5,977 bases of DNA from Vulcanimicrobiota bacterium (GCA_013043945.1 JABEUW010000097.1:1-5977), one strand, 5' to 3'. Positions 1 to 5,565 are shown, counted from the stretch's first letter. Made by a program: numbers and translations. Notes: generated from the sequence alone by a model not told the origin.

Positions 1-1
1 G

Positions 2-382
2 ACGGTGCTCGCCGCCGACGTTGAGGATCCGTTGCTCGATGCGACGCGGGCGCTGCTCGACGGGCACATCGCGCTCTCGCCCGCGCTCGCCCATGCCGGG
101 CGCTTCCCGGCGATCGATATTCTGGGGAGCCGTTCGCGCACGATGGATGCGGTCGCATCGCCGGAGCACCTTATTGCTGCGAGCCGGGTTCGGGAGGGGC
201 TCGCTCTCCTCGCAGGGAGCGCGGACGCCCGCGCGCTCGGAATTCTCGGCACAGATCCTCGCCTTTTAGCGGCGGTCGCCGCGGAACCGGCGCTTCGAGC
301 GCTCCTCGAACAGGGCGCCGAGCCGGCGGAGCCGGGGCGGAGCCTGCGGATCCTCGCCGAAGCTGCCGATACACTTCTATGA
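2..382 (+). CDS. fliI: Flagellar export ATPase FliI, C-terminal part (5' end outside window)
   Basis: This frame is open from the left edge and encodes the last ~126 residues of a FliI/SctN-type ATPase, the cytoplasmic enzyme that hydrolyses ATP to help feed substrates into the flagellar type III export gate. The recognisable stretch is a VEDP segment followed by a LLDGHIALS motif and then FPAIDILGSRSRTM, matching the family signature LDGHIVLSR...YPAIDVL.S.SR.M that follows the nucleotide-binding core. Walker A and B motifs would lie upstream. The tail after residue ~60 is degenerate: the usual IGAY.xG.D...D.AI motif of F1-like ATPases is not visible, replaced by an Ala/Leu-rich helix. The stop codon overlaps the next start as ATGA, implying translational coupling. 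FliI versus a non-flagellar SctN is decided by the flagellar neighbours. The GTG at position 5 is an internal codon, not the start. Confidence 0.87.
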   Translation, partial: TVLAADVEDPLLDATRALLDGHIALSPALAHAGRFPAIDILGSRSRTMDAVASPEHLIAASRVREGLALLAGSADARALGILGTDPRLLAAVAAEPALRALLEQGAEPAEPGRSLRILAEAADTLL

Positions 383-1059
383 ACGTGGGCATTTTCTCGG
401 ATATCGCGTCAGTCCAGCAGCGCATCGCCAGCATCGTTGGCGCTGCGCAGCCTGCCGCGCCCGTCGCGCCTCCCGTTACCCCCGCAGCGAGCGCCGGGAC
501 GGGTGTCGATGGCCTGCCGCTGCTCTCGCCGGGCTCCGGCCCCTTCGCCGCACTCGTTCAGGCCGCACTCGAGGGGCAAGGCGGTGCATCCGCAGCGGGA
601 ATCGGAGCACTCGCCGCCGCGAATGCCTCGGCACCGGCCCCCGTCCCGCCGGCGCAGATCTCCGCGCTCGCGCAGGGGCAAGGCTCGATCTGGGGCGTCG
701 ACCCGAAACTGATCACCGCCGTCATCGCCAACGAGTCGGGATTTAACGCCAACGCCACCTCGAAGGTCGGCGCGCAAGGGCTGATGCAGTTGATGCCGGC
801 GACCGCGCGCTCGCTCGGCGTGAGCGATCCCTTCGACCCGGCGCAGAACGTCGCCGGCGGAACGCGCTATCTACGCGGCTTGCTCGATCGCTTCCACGGC
901 GATACGAAACTCGCGGTCGCCGCGTATAATGCCGGCCCCGGCGCGGTAGAGCGATACGGCGGCGTGCCGCCCTACCCCGAGACGCAGAATTACGTGCAGA
1001 ACGTGCTCTCGAGCTACCAACGCTACCAGGCGCAAGGCTTGCCCGGCCAAACCCCGTAA
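379..1059 (+). CDS. SLT-domain lytic transglycosylase, probably flagellum-associated
   Basis: A 226-residue protein with a C-terminal SLT (family 1, goose-lysozyme-like) transglycosylase domain at about residues 95-217. Such enzymes cleave the MurNAc-GlcNAc bond of peptidoglycan to give 1,6-anhydromuramic ends. Hallmarks are visible: catalytic Glu119 in the ANES motif, GLMQLMP at 134-140, AYNAGPGAV at 182-190, and ETQNYV at 201-206. The N-terminus (IASVQQRIASIVG) is a short helix followed by an Ala/Pro-rich linker to ~residue 93. There is no signal peptide or membrane segment, so export by the flagellar apparatus itself, as for FlgJ, is the natural inference. The gene sits where fliJ often follows fliI, and its ATG overlaps the fliI stop by four bases. 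The likely role is local opening of the cell wall for rod assembly. The domain is certain; the flagellar role rests on context and lack of a Sec signal. Confidence 0.93.
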   Translation: MNVGIFSDIASVQQRIASIVGAAQPAAPVAPPVTPAASAGTGVDGLPLLSPGSGPFAALVQAALEGQGGASAAGIGALAAANASAPAPVPPAQISALAQGQGSIWGVDPKLITAVIANESGFNANATSKVGAQGLMQLMPATARSLGVSDPFDPAQNVAGGTRYLRGLLDRFHGDTKLAVAAYNAGPGAVERYGGVPPYPETQNYVQNVLSSYQRYQAQGLPGQTP

Positions 1060-1082
1060 CCCGGCGTTCACCTTCGCGCGAC

Positions 1083-1106
1083 GTGCGCGCAATCGTCGTC
1101 GCGCAC
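1083..1106 (+). other. Intergenic stem-loop between transglycosylase and FliK-like genes
   Basis: In the 57-bp gap between two genes of the cluster, GTGCGCG (1083-1089) and CGCGCAC (1100-1106) form a perfect 7-bp stem with a 10-nt loop, ending ten bases before the next ATG at 1117. There is no following T tract, so it is not a canonical intrinsic terminator. It may stabilise the mRNA or affect initiation at 1117, where no clear Shine-Dalgarno is seen. In DNA this GC-rich a 7-bp stem can arise by chance. Confidence 0.35.
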
Positions 1107-1116
1107 GATAGCGCGT

Positions 1117-1659
1117 ATGAACGCCTACATCGACGATGTCCGCTACTCGGTGCTCTCCGCACCACTTGCGCAGATCGACCGCCGCGCACTCTCGCAGGCG
1201 TGGATCAGCGCGCTCCATCTCTCCAGCGCCTCGACCGCTCGCGGCACTACGCCGCGATCGCTTCCACCGCGCGCCCTCCGCTCCGCACCTGCGTCGCCTG
1301 CGCTGCAGTTCGCCGCCGGCAACGCGTGCGCGAGCGCACCGGCGAGGTCGACGCAGGTTCGCAGCCTTGCTACCGTTCTCGCTGGCGGCGAACGTCGCTG
1401 CGCGCAGAGCACGCTCGCGCGCCGCATCGTCGAACTTTTACTCGCGCCGCGCAATAGCGCGCGTCGCTGTACGCTCGCACTCGGAGGGCCGAAGGGGCGC
1501 GTGCATCTGTTGTTAGGGGGAAGCGATCGTCGGCTTCACCTCGTCGCGCTCTGCTCGCCGCGGGTGCGTGACGAAGTAACGCGAGCGCTGCGCGAAGTGC
1601 GCTACGCACTCGCCGCACGCGGTATTTTAGCGACGAGCGATCTGCGGGAGTTCGCGTAG
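1117..1659 (+). CDS. Uncharacterised protein with possible FliK-like C-terminal domain
   Basis: A 180-residue protein I do not recognise as a named family. Residues 1-30 are a conserved-looking head (MNAYIDDVRYSVL...). Residues 35-80 are a low-complexity Ala/Ser/Arg/Pro linker. Residues ~97-112 form a predicted helix. Residues ~117-172 read as strand-strand-helix: TLALGG, a GRVHLLL strand, a LHLVALC strand, then a helix VRDEVTRALREVRYALAARGI. This layout resembles the C-terminal domain of the hook-length-control protein FliK, where L.L.P..LG.V.V.L and L.V.F..... are followed by VR..L...L..LR..L...G. Full FliK is usually over twice this length. The downstream gene starts immediately after the stop (TAG-GTG), so this is an operon member, and its place beside rod/hook genes suits a length-control or substrate-switch role. 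That role is inference. The ATG is preceded by a hairpin and no obvious Shine-Dalgarno. Confidence 0.72.
   Translation: MNAYIDDVRYSVLSAPLAQIDRRALSQAWISALHLSSASTARGTTPRSLPPRALRSAPASPALQFAAGNACASAPARSTQVRSLATVLAGGERRCAQSTLARRIVELLLAPRNSARRCTLALGGPKGRVHLLLGGSDRRLHLVALCSPRVRDEVTRALREVRYALAARGILATSDLREFA
1646..1650 (+). promoter_or_regulatory. Ribosome binding site for the GTG start at 1660
   Basis: GGGAG lies inside the end of the upstream coding region, nine bases before the GTG at 1660. It supports this start, which directly abuts the preceding TAG, and points to coupled translation of the two genes. Confidence 0.5.
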
Positions 1660-2382
1660 GTGAACGGCGTCGGCATCGACACCGTACGCGCCTTCGAACG
1701 CATCGAAGAGGCGAAGCAACGCGTCGGCCGAGCGTTCGCACTCGGTGCGGCCGCGCGCCCGGGCGATATCGCCTCGCGCACCGCGCCGCAACGCACGCTC
1801 GATCCGTTGAGCGTCGCCGCACCCGAGGGCGCGCGCTTCGTCGTGCGATTGCGCGATGGATCCGAGGGGTATACCTTCGACGGCGGTTTTTCGCTGCGCG
1901 ATGGAGCGCTCGTCGATCGAAACAGCGATGCGGTACTCGGCTACGTGCGCCCCGGGGCGCCGTTGCAAGCGCTCCATATCGATGCCGTCGATCGTGCGTT
2001 ACACGAGGTTCGCAACGTGCGGCTCGATGCCGATGGAGCGTTGCGCTACGAACGCGAAATTTTTAACCCGCGCGATGGACGCACGGAGCGCGAGAGCGTT
2101 CTCGCCGGGCGTGTCGCGCTCGCGCGCTTTCCGGCGGGGAGCCGTTTGCGCGCGGTCGATGCACGGATCGAACGCGCACCCGAGGGTGTGACGGCGCATC
2201 TCGGCACGCCCGGCGAACGAGGTTTCGCAGCGCTGACGCCGCACGCGCGTGCGCGGAGTGGCGTTTCGATCGATGCGAGTTTAACGCGCTTGCAAGATGC
2301 CTATCTGCAGCTGGAGGCGCTGCTCGCCGCACACAAAGCACAGGGCTCCGTCGCGAAAACGACGATGGATCTTTTGAAGTGA
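1660..2382 (+). CDS. FlgG/FlgF-like flagellar rod or hook protein, divergent
   Basis: A 240-residue protein related to the flagellar basal-body rod/hook family (FlgE/F/G), extracytoplasmic axial proteins exported through the flagellar gate. The clearest match is residues 59-94, where RFVVRLRDGSEGYTFDGGFS and then a DGALVDRNSDAVLGY segment parallel the family's FF.V...G...YTRDGSF.ld..G.LVt..G..vLG. Residues 118-165 (VRNVRLDADGALRYE, then LARFPAGSRL) match the D1 segment I..DG.V......G.i.la.F.n...L. The tail 204-240 (IDASLTRLQDAYLQLEALL, ending KTTMDLLK) corresponds to the C-terminal coiled-coil helix. The N-terminal rod signature with the N.ANA.TPGYK loop is absent; residues 1-25 form only one short helix. 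It starts with GTG directly after the previous stop and ends in a GTGA overlap with the FliM-like gene. FlgF, FlgG and a lineage-specific paralogue cannot be separated from sequence alone. Confidence 0.84.
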   Translation: MNGVGIDTVRAFERIEEAKQRVGRAFALGAAARPGDIASRTAPQRTLDPLSVAAPEGARFVVRLRDGSEGYTFDGGFSLRDGALVDRNSDAVLGYVRPGAPLQALHIDAVDRALHEVRNVRLDADGALRYEREIFNPRDGRTERESVLAGRVALARFPAGSRLRAVDARIERAPEGVTAHLGTPGERGFAALTPHARARSGVSIDASLTRLQDAYLQLEALLAAHKAQGSVAKTTMDLLK

Positions 2383-3146
2383 GGTTTCTCTCCTTTCCGG
2401 AGCGCACCGAAGAAACGGTTCGGGAGATGCAATGGGAGCAGCGCTCGCTCGTACCGCTCTCGGCGGCGGCGCTCGTTGCAGCGAACGTGCGCGAACGCTT
2501 GCAGGGCGCGCTCGGTGCGGTCGAGGTGCGGCTCTTCGCTCCGCGTATTCCCGACGAGGTTGGCTGGACGGCGTTGCGGGCGGGGGCGCGTATCGACGGC
2601 GTGCGCGGGCCGCTCGGGGCTGCGGCGTTCGTTACGCGCCCCGAGGAGTTGCGCTCGCTCGTGGGGCTGGCATTCGGGGTTGCGATTCCCGGCGGCCGCG
2701 AGCTCTCGGTGGTGGAGAAGCAGGTCTTCGAACGATTCCTACGGCTCATCGCACCGGCGCTCGCGCCGCTCTGCGGCGGCGGCAGCGCTGCGCCCGAAGC
2801 GATGGTTGAGCGGCGATTCAGCAGCTATTTCGAGCTGCTCGTCGAGGGCGGGGCGTGCGGTCGGCTCGGGGTCGCATTGGAGAGCGAGCCGCAGCCGGGT
2901 GCGCCGCACGCCGCTCCCATCGAGCGCATCGCGCATATCGAGCTCGCCCTGCACGCCCGAGCGGAATGCGCGCAGATGCGCGCCGGCGAGATCGCCGCCT
3001 GGGCCCCCGGGGCGCTCGTCCCCCTGCGTCGGAACGAGATTACGCTCGTTGCGGACGGGGAGGCGCTCGCCCGCGGCGAACTGGGAGTGCGCAACAATCA
3101 CTTTGCCGTCGCGATCGATCGCGGCGCGAGCACTTCGAACGATTGA
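2379..3146 (+). CDS. FliM-like flagellar motor switch protein with C-terminal SpoA domain
   Basis: A 255-residue protein whose last ~75 residues (about 180-248) form a SpoA/FliMN_C domain: IAHIELALHARAECAQMRAGEIAAWAPGA...LVADGEALARGELGVRNNHFAVAI, the same pattern as in FliN downstream. Before it, residues ~20-165 resemble a shrunken CheC-like middle domain of FliM: LSVVEKQVFERFLRLIAPAL (109-128) matches FliM's LT..E......ll..l...w helix, and SSYFELLVEG begins the next strand. FliM is normally ~320-350 residues. Here the N-terminal CheY-binding EIDALL-type motif and the FliG-binding GGxG loop are not visible. It likely builds the cytoplasmic C-ring with the adjacent FliN; a SctQ-like assignment is the alternative. 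The GTG start overlaps the previous TGA by four bases. An in-frame ATG at 2428 is possible but would trim the N-terminus. Confidence 0.84.
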   Translation: MRFLSFPERTEETVREMQWEQRSLVPLSAAALVAANVRERLQGALGAVEVRLFAPRIPDEVGWTALRAGARIDGVRGPLGAAAFVTRPEELRSLVGLAFGVAIPGGRELSVVEKQVFERFLRLIAPALAPLCGGGSAAPEAMVERRFSSYFELLVEGGACGRLGVALESEPQPGAPHAAPIERIAHIELALHARAECAQMRAGEIAAWAPGALVPLRRNEITLVADGEALARGELGVRNNHFAVAIDRGASTSND

Positions 3147-3151
3147 GGGAG
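3145..3151 (+). promoter_or_regulatory. Ribosome binding site of fliN
   Basis: GAGGGAG overlaps the stop codon of the FliM-like gene and lies just before the ATG at 3154, with the AGGG core four bases from the start. It fixes the fliN start and explains why the open frame extending far upstream is not part of the protein. Confidence 0.6.
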
Positions 3152-3153
3152 CG

Positions 3154-3423
3154 ATGGCGAGTAACCATAGCGCGCAGAAAAATATCGACGTTCTCCTGCA
3201 CGTACCGATGCAAGTGACCGCCGAGCTCGGCAAGACGAAGATGTCGGTTGAGGACGTGCTGAAGATCGGCACGGGAACCGTTATCGAACTCGATCGGCTC
3301 GCCGGTGGCCCGGTCGATCTTTTGGTCAACAACAAACTCATCGCGCGCGGCGAAGTGGTCGCCGTCGATGAAAATTTCGGGATTCGGGTGAGCGAACTCA
3401 TCGCGCGTCCCCCTGCCCCATAA
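3154..3423 (+). CDS. fliN: Flagellar motor switch protein FliN
   Basis: An 89-residue single-domain SpoA protein. FliN forms the lower part of the cytoplasmic C-ring, works with FliM in torque switching, and docks export complexes. Nearly the whole protein is the domain: NIDVLLHVPMQVTAELGKTK (10-29), SVEDVLKIGTGTVIELDRLAGGPVDL (31-56), VNNKLIARGEVVAVDENFGIRV (58-79), matching the family pattern lL.v.l.v.veLG...l.v.ell.l..Gsvi.Ldk..gepvdl.vNg..ia.GEVvvvd..fgvRi. It is short because it lacks the N-terminal extension found in many FliN proteins, but is about the length of the minimal forms. It follows the FliM-like gene after seven bases with a Shine-Dalgarno overlapping that stop. It is the best-conserved C-ring component in the window. 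Confidence 0.95.
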   Translation: MASNHSAQKNIDVLLHVPMQVTAELGKTKMSVEDVLKIGTGTVIELDRLAGGPVDLLVNNKLIARGEVVAVDENFGIRVSELIARPPAP

Positions 3424-3435
3424 CCGATCTTCGGT
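3423..3435 (+). other. Small stem-loop at the fliN stop codon
   Basis: ACCGA (3423-3427) pairs with TCGGT (3431-3435) across a three-base loop, starting within the TAA stop of fliN. It is weak alone but sits 15 bases upstream of a much stronger hairpin, so the fliN-fliP gap is structured throughout. Confidence 0.3.
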
Positions 3436-3450
3436 CGTATCTTCGCAATA

Positions 3451-3478
3451 GAAGGGTAACCCCGACGGGTTACCCTTC
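3451..3478 (+). other. Perfect 12-bp hairpin abutting the fliP start codon
   Basis: GAAGGGTAACCC (3451-3462) and its exact reverse complement (3467-3478) are separated by the tetraloop CGAC. Only four bases separate the stem from the fliP ATG at 3483, so the stem occupies the place where a Shine-Dalgarno should be, and no other ribosome binding site is visible. The stem is less GC-dominated than the surrounding DNA. No T tract follows, so it is not a standard intrinsic terminator. It could serve as an mRNA processing or stability element at the fliN 3' end, a regulator of fliP translation, or a protein-binding palindrome. Confidence 0.75.
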
Positions 3479-3482
3479 GTCT

Positions 3483-4139
3483 ATGAATAGCGCACTTCCG
3501 TTGCTCGCCGGCTCGCACGCGACGGTGCCGCTCGACGTGTTGCTCTCGCTGGCGTTCTTTGCCGTGCTGCCGCTCGTGCTGGTGATGTGCACATCGTTCG
3601 TGCGCATCGTCGTCGTCCTCTCGCTCGTCCGTTCGGCGATCGGTGCCTCGGCACTGCCGCCGAATACCGTGCTGACCGGCTTGGCGCTCGTGCTGACGAT
3701 GCTGGTCATGGCGCCGACGTTGCAACGCATCGAAAGCGTCGCGCTCGCACCGCTACAAGCGGGACGGATATCGCAAGGCGCCGCACTCGACCGCGCGGTC
3801 GTCCCGTTGCGAGCGTTTATGTTGCGCCAGACCCATCTCGCCGATATCGCGCTCTTTACGCGGGCCGCTCGGCTACCGCAGCTCTCGCCGAAGCTCACGC
3901 CGCTGCAGATTCTTATTCCGGCATTCGTGGTCGGAGAACTACGCAGCGCGTTCGCGATCGGCTTTGCGCTCTATCTGCCCTTCGTCGCGATCGATCTTGT
4001 GGTCGCCGCGACGCTGATGGGGATGGGGATGATGATGTTATCGCCGCCGGTCGTCTCGCTGCCGATCAAACTGCTGCTCTTCGTGATGGTCGACGGCTGG
4101 GCGTTGCTCTGCGGAGGCGTTCTTTCGAGCTTTCGCTAA
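3483..4139 (+). CDS. fliP: Flagellar type III export gate protein FliP
   Basis: A 218-residue integral membrane protein. FliP, with FliQ and FliR, forms the export-gate channel in the inner membrane through which rod, hook and filament subunits pass. Family hallmarks are strong: MCTSFVRIVVVLSLVRSAIG (35-54), PPNTVLTGLALVLTMLVMAP (59-78), the PLRAFMLRQTHLADIALF segment (108-125), IPAFVVGELRSAFAIGF (145-161; the family usually has SEL at the GEL position), PFVAIDLVVAATLMGMGMMML (166-186), and SLPIKLLLFVMVDGWALL (192-209). Four hydrophobic segments are evident (about 17-38, 63-78, 143-178, 182-212). It begins directly with the first membrane helix, so the cleaved signal peptide and leader of E. 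coli FliP are missing, as in many short family members. No fliO precedes it and no fliQ follows; metF starts nine bases downstream. The upstream hairpin leaves no visible Shine-Dalgarno. Confidence 0.97.
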   Translation: MNSALPLLAGSHATVPLDVLLSLAFFAVLPLVLVMCTSFVRIVVVLSLVRSAIGASALPPNTVLTGLALVLTMLVMAPTLQRIESVALAPLQAGRISQGAALDRAVVPLRAFMLRQTHLADIALFTRAARLPQLSPKLTPLQILIPAFVVGELRSAFAIGFALYLPFVAIDLVVAATLMGMGMMMLSPPVVSLPIKLLLFVMVDGWALLCGGVLSSFR

Positions 4140-4148
4140 CGACCGAGC

Positions 4149-5030
4149 ATGGATATCGCCGAGCAGCTTGCGAGCCGCCGTCCGTTCTTTTCGTTCGAGT
4201 TCTTTCCGCCGAAAGACGATGCCGGGCGCGAAGCGCTCTTTGCAACGATCGCTTCGCTCGAGGCGCTCGGCCCGGCCTTCGTCTCGATCACATACGGCGC
4301 GGGCGGTTCGACGCGCGCGCGCACCGTGGAACTGGCGAAGCAGATCGCCGAACGGACGGGCATCACCGTGCTCGCACACGTGACGGCTTATGGGCAGAGC
4401 CGGCCTGAGTTGCGGGCGCTCTTCGACGAACTCAGCCGAGCGGGTATCCGGAACGTGCTGGCGCTGCGCGGCGACCCACCGCGCTCCGGCGAGGTAAACG
4501 CGGGTGAGTTTCCCTACGCGAGCGATCTCATTACCTATCTCGCGCGTTCGTACGATTTTTGTATCGGTGCGGCGTGCTATCCCGAGGTGCATCTTGAGGC
4601 CGCGAGTCCGGAGGCCGATCTTGCGTATTTGGCCGCGAAGGTCGCTGCGGGGGCGCGCTTTTTAATAACGCAGTTGTTTTTCGATAACGATAAATATTTT
4701 GCGTTTGTCGAACGGGCGCGCGCCGCCGGCATAAACGTGCCGATTTTGCCGGGTATCATGCCGATTACGAATTACGACCAAATCGCGCGATTCACGAAGA
4801 TGTGCGGCGCGACGTTTCCGCCGAAATTAATCGCGGAGTTGGAAAAGCAACGCGAGCACCCGAAGGCGATCGAAGATCTCGGCGTGGCCTACGCTGCGGT
4901 ACAGGCGATGGAGCTGTTGCGGGGCGGCGCTCCCGGCGTGCACTTTTACACGCTCAATAAATCGCCGGCGGCACGCGCGATCGGCTCGGCCTTACTCGCC
5001 GCCAGCGCGTGGCGCCCGGTCTTCAAATAG
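4149..5030 (+). CDS. metF: 5,10-methylenetetrahydrofolate reductase MetF
   Basis: A 293-residue flavoprotein of the MTHFR family, a TIM barrel that reduces 5,10-methylene-THF to 5-methyl-THF, the methyl donor for methionine synthesis. Length matches bacterial MetF (~295). Motifs in order: FFSFEFFPPK (13-22) with catalytic Glu17 equivalent to E. coli Glu28; FVSITYGAGGSTRART (44-59); HVTAYGQSRPEL (77-88); NVLALRGDPP (102-111) with Asp109 equivalent to the folate-binding Asp120; YPEVHLEA (144-151); LITQLFFDN (172-180); ILPGIMPITN (199-208); HFYTLNKS (265-272). All point to an intact enzyme. It starts nine bases after fliP and probably shares its transcript, though it has no known role in motility. 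A few clusters of A/T-rich codons (around 4660-4700) stand out from the GC-rich surroundings. Only 12 bases separate its stop from that of the convergent lipoprotein gene. Confidence 0.97.
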   Translation: MDIAEQLASRRPFFSFEFFPPKDDAGREALFATIASLEALGPAFVSITYGAGGSTRARTVELAKQIAERTGITVLAHVTAYGQSRPELRALFDELSRAGIRNVLALRGDPPRSGEVNAGEFPYASDLITYLARSYDFCIGAACYPEVHLEAASPEADLAYLAAKVAAGARFLITQLFFDNDKYFAFVERARAAGINVPILPGIMPITNYDQIARFTKMCGATFPPKLIAELEKQREHPKAIEDLGVAYAAVQAMELLRGGAPGVHFYTLNKSPAARAIGSALLAASAWRPVFK

Positions 5031-5042
5031 CGCGAGTCGAGG

Positions 5043-5525
5043 TTAGGTAGAAAACGACCCAAGCGGAAGCGGGGTGCAGCTTTGGTAGGACGTTTGTCCC
5101 TGCACCAGCGAGACCGTCCAGGTGTAGCCGGTCGGAAGCGTCTGATTCAGATTGCCCGAGTAAAAGAAGTCGGATTGGAAGGGATGATATCCGGTGGGGT
5201 CGGCGACAGCTGTCAATCCGTTCGTCAAGATCGATTGCCCGCCCCCGTTGCTCTGCACCTGTAACGACCACGAGCTCGGTGAGACGGAGAGTGCGTTACT
5301 GTTTCCGTTCACGACGATCTCCACCGAGCCGACGTTCGAGGCAGTCGTTTGGTTTTGCGGGCGCGCGAGCTGAACTTGCGCGCCGGGATTGCACTGGATG
5401 ATTCCGCCGTACGGTATCCCGCCGGAATTGCCGGAGTTCCCGCTGCACGCGGTCGCGAAAAACAGGAGGGCGGCGACTGCGCTGCCGGCGATCGTTCCGC
5501 GGATCGGGCGGTTCGTTGAATGCAT
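5043..5525 (-). CDS. Small secreted lipoprotein of unknown function
   Basis: A 160-residue protein on the complementary strand. The start at 5525 gives a textbook lipoprotein signal: a basic n-region (RPIR), a hydrophobic core AGSAVAALLFFA (13-24), and a lipobox-like ATAC with the lipidated Cys at residue 27, followed by a Ser/Gly/Asn linker. The mature part is rich in Ser, Gly, Asn, Gln and Thr, with alternating beta patterns (VEIVVNGNSNALSVSPSSWSL; then TGYTWTVSLVQGQTSY) suggesting an Ig-like beta-sandwich. Cys45 and Cys150 near the two ends could form a disulfide. The protein ends PLPLGSFST. I recognise no named family; folded function and partner are unknown. ACGGAG lies nine bases before the ATG. 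Extending upstream to 5747 would add an Arg-rich stretch before the signal peptide and is unlikely. It converges on metF and is not part of the flagellar transcript. Confidence 0.82.
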   Translation of the reverse strand: MHSTNRPIRGTIAGSAVAALLFFATACSGNSGNSGGIPYGGIIQCNPGAQVQLARPQNQTTASNVGSVEIVVNGNSNALSVSPSSWSLQVQSNGGGQSILTNGLTAVADPTGYHPFQSDFFYSGNLNQTLPTGYTWTVSLVQGQTSYQSCTPLPLGSFST

Positions 5526-5534
5526 GGTGGGTGA

Positions 5535-5540
5535 CTCCGT
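5535..5540 (-). promoter_or_regulatory. Ribosome binding site of the lipoprotein gene
   Basis: Read on the - strand, ACGGAG lies nine bases before the ATG whose first base is 5525. Together with the signal peptide that begins just after this ATG, it decides the start. Confidence 0.55.
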
Positions 5541-5547
5541 TCTCTCT

Positions 5548-5565
5548 CGGTGCGGCTTTGCACCG
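5548..5565 (-). other. Stem-loop in the leader of the lipoprotein gene
   Basis: CGGTGC (5548-5553) pairs with GCACCG (5560-5565) across a six-base loop, about 22 bases upstream of the lipoprotein ATG. It would lie in the 5' leader of that mRNA if transcription starts further out. No convincing -35/-10 pair could be placed near it. Function unknown; chance occurrence is possible. Confidence 0.3.

Noticed and set aside
743..1189. A 148-codon - strand frame opposite the transglycosylase
   Set aside because: It is opposite the conserved SLT domain, is extremely Arg/Ser-rich and has no motifs.
2476..3423. A 315-codon + strand frame that would fuse an N-terminal extension onto FliN
   Set aside because: The part before 3154 is the FliM-like gene read in another frame and is Arg/Ser-rich. 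FliN homology begins just after the ATG at 3154, which has a Shine-Dalgarno.
3451..3482. Reading the hairpin as a Rho-independent terminator of the fliN transcript
   Set aside because: No T tract follows on either strand, and fliP starts four bases after the stem with no space for a separate promoter.
2739..3725. Long open frame of 328 codons on the - strand across FliM-like, fliN and fliP
   Set aside because: It lies opposite three well-supported genes, its composition is Arg/His/Gln-rich without recognisable motifs, and such antisense frames are common in GC-rich coding DNA.
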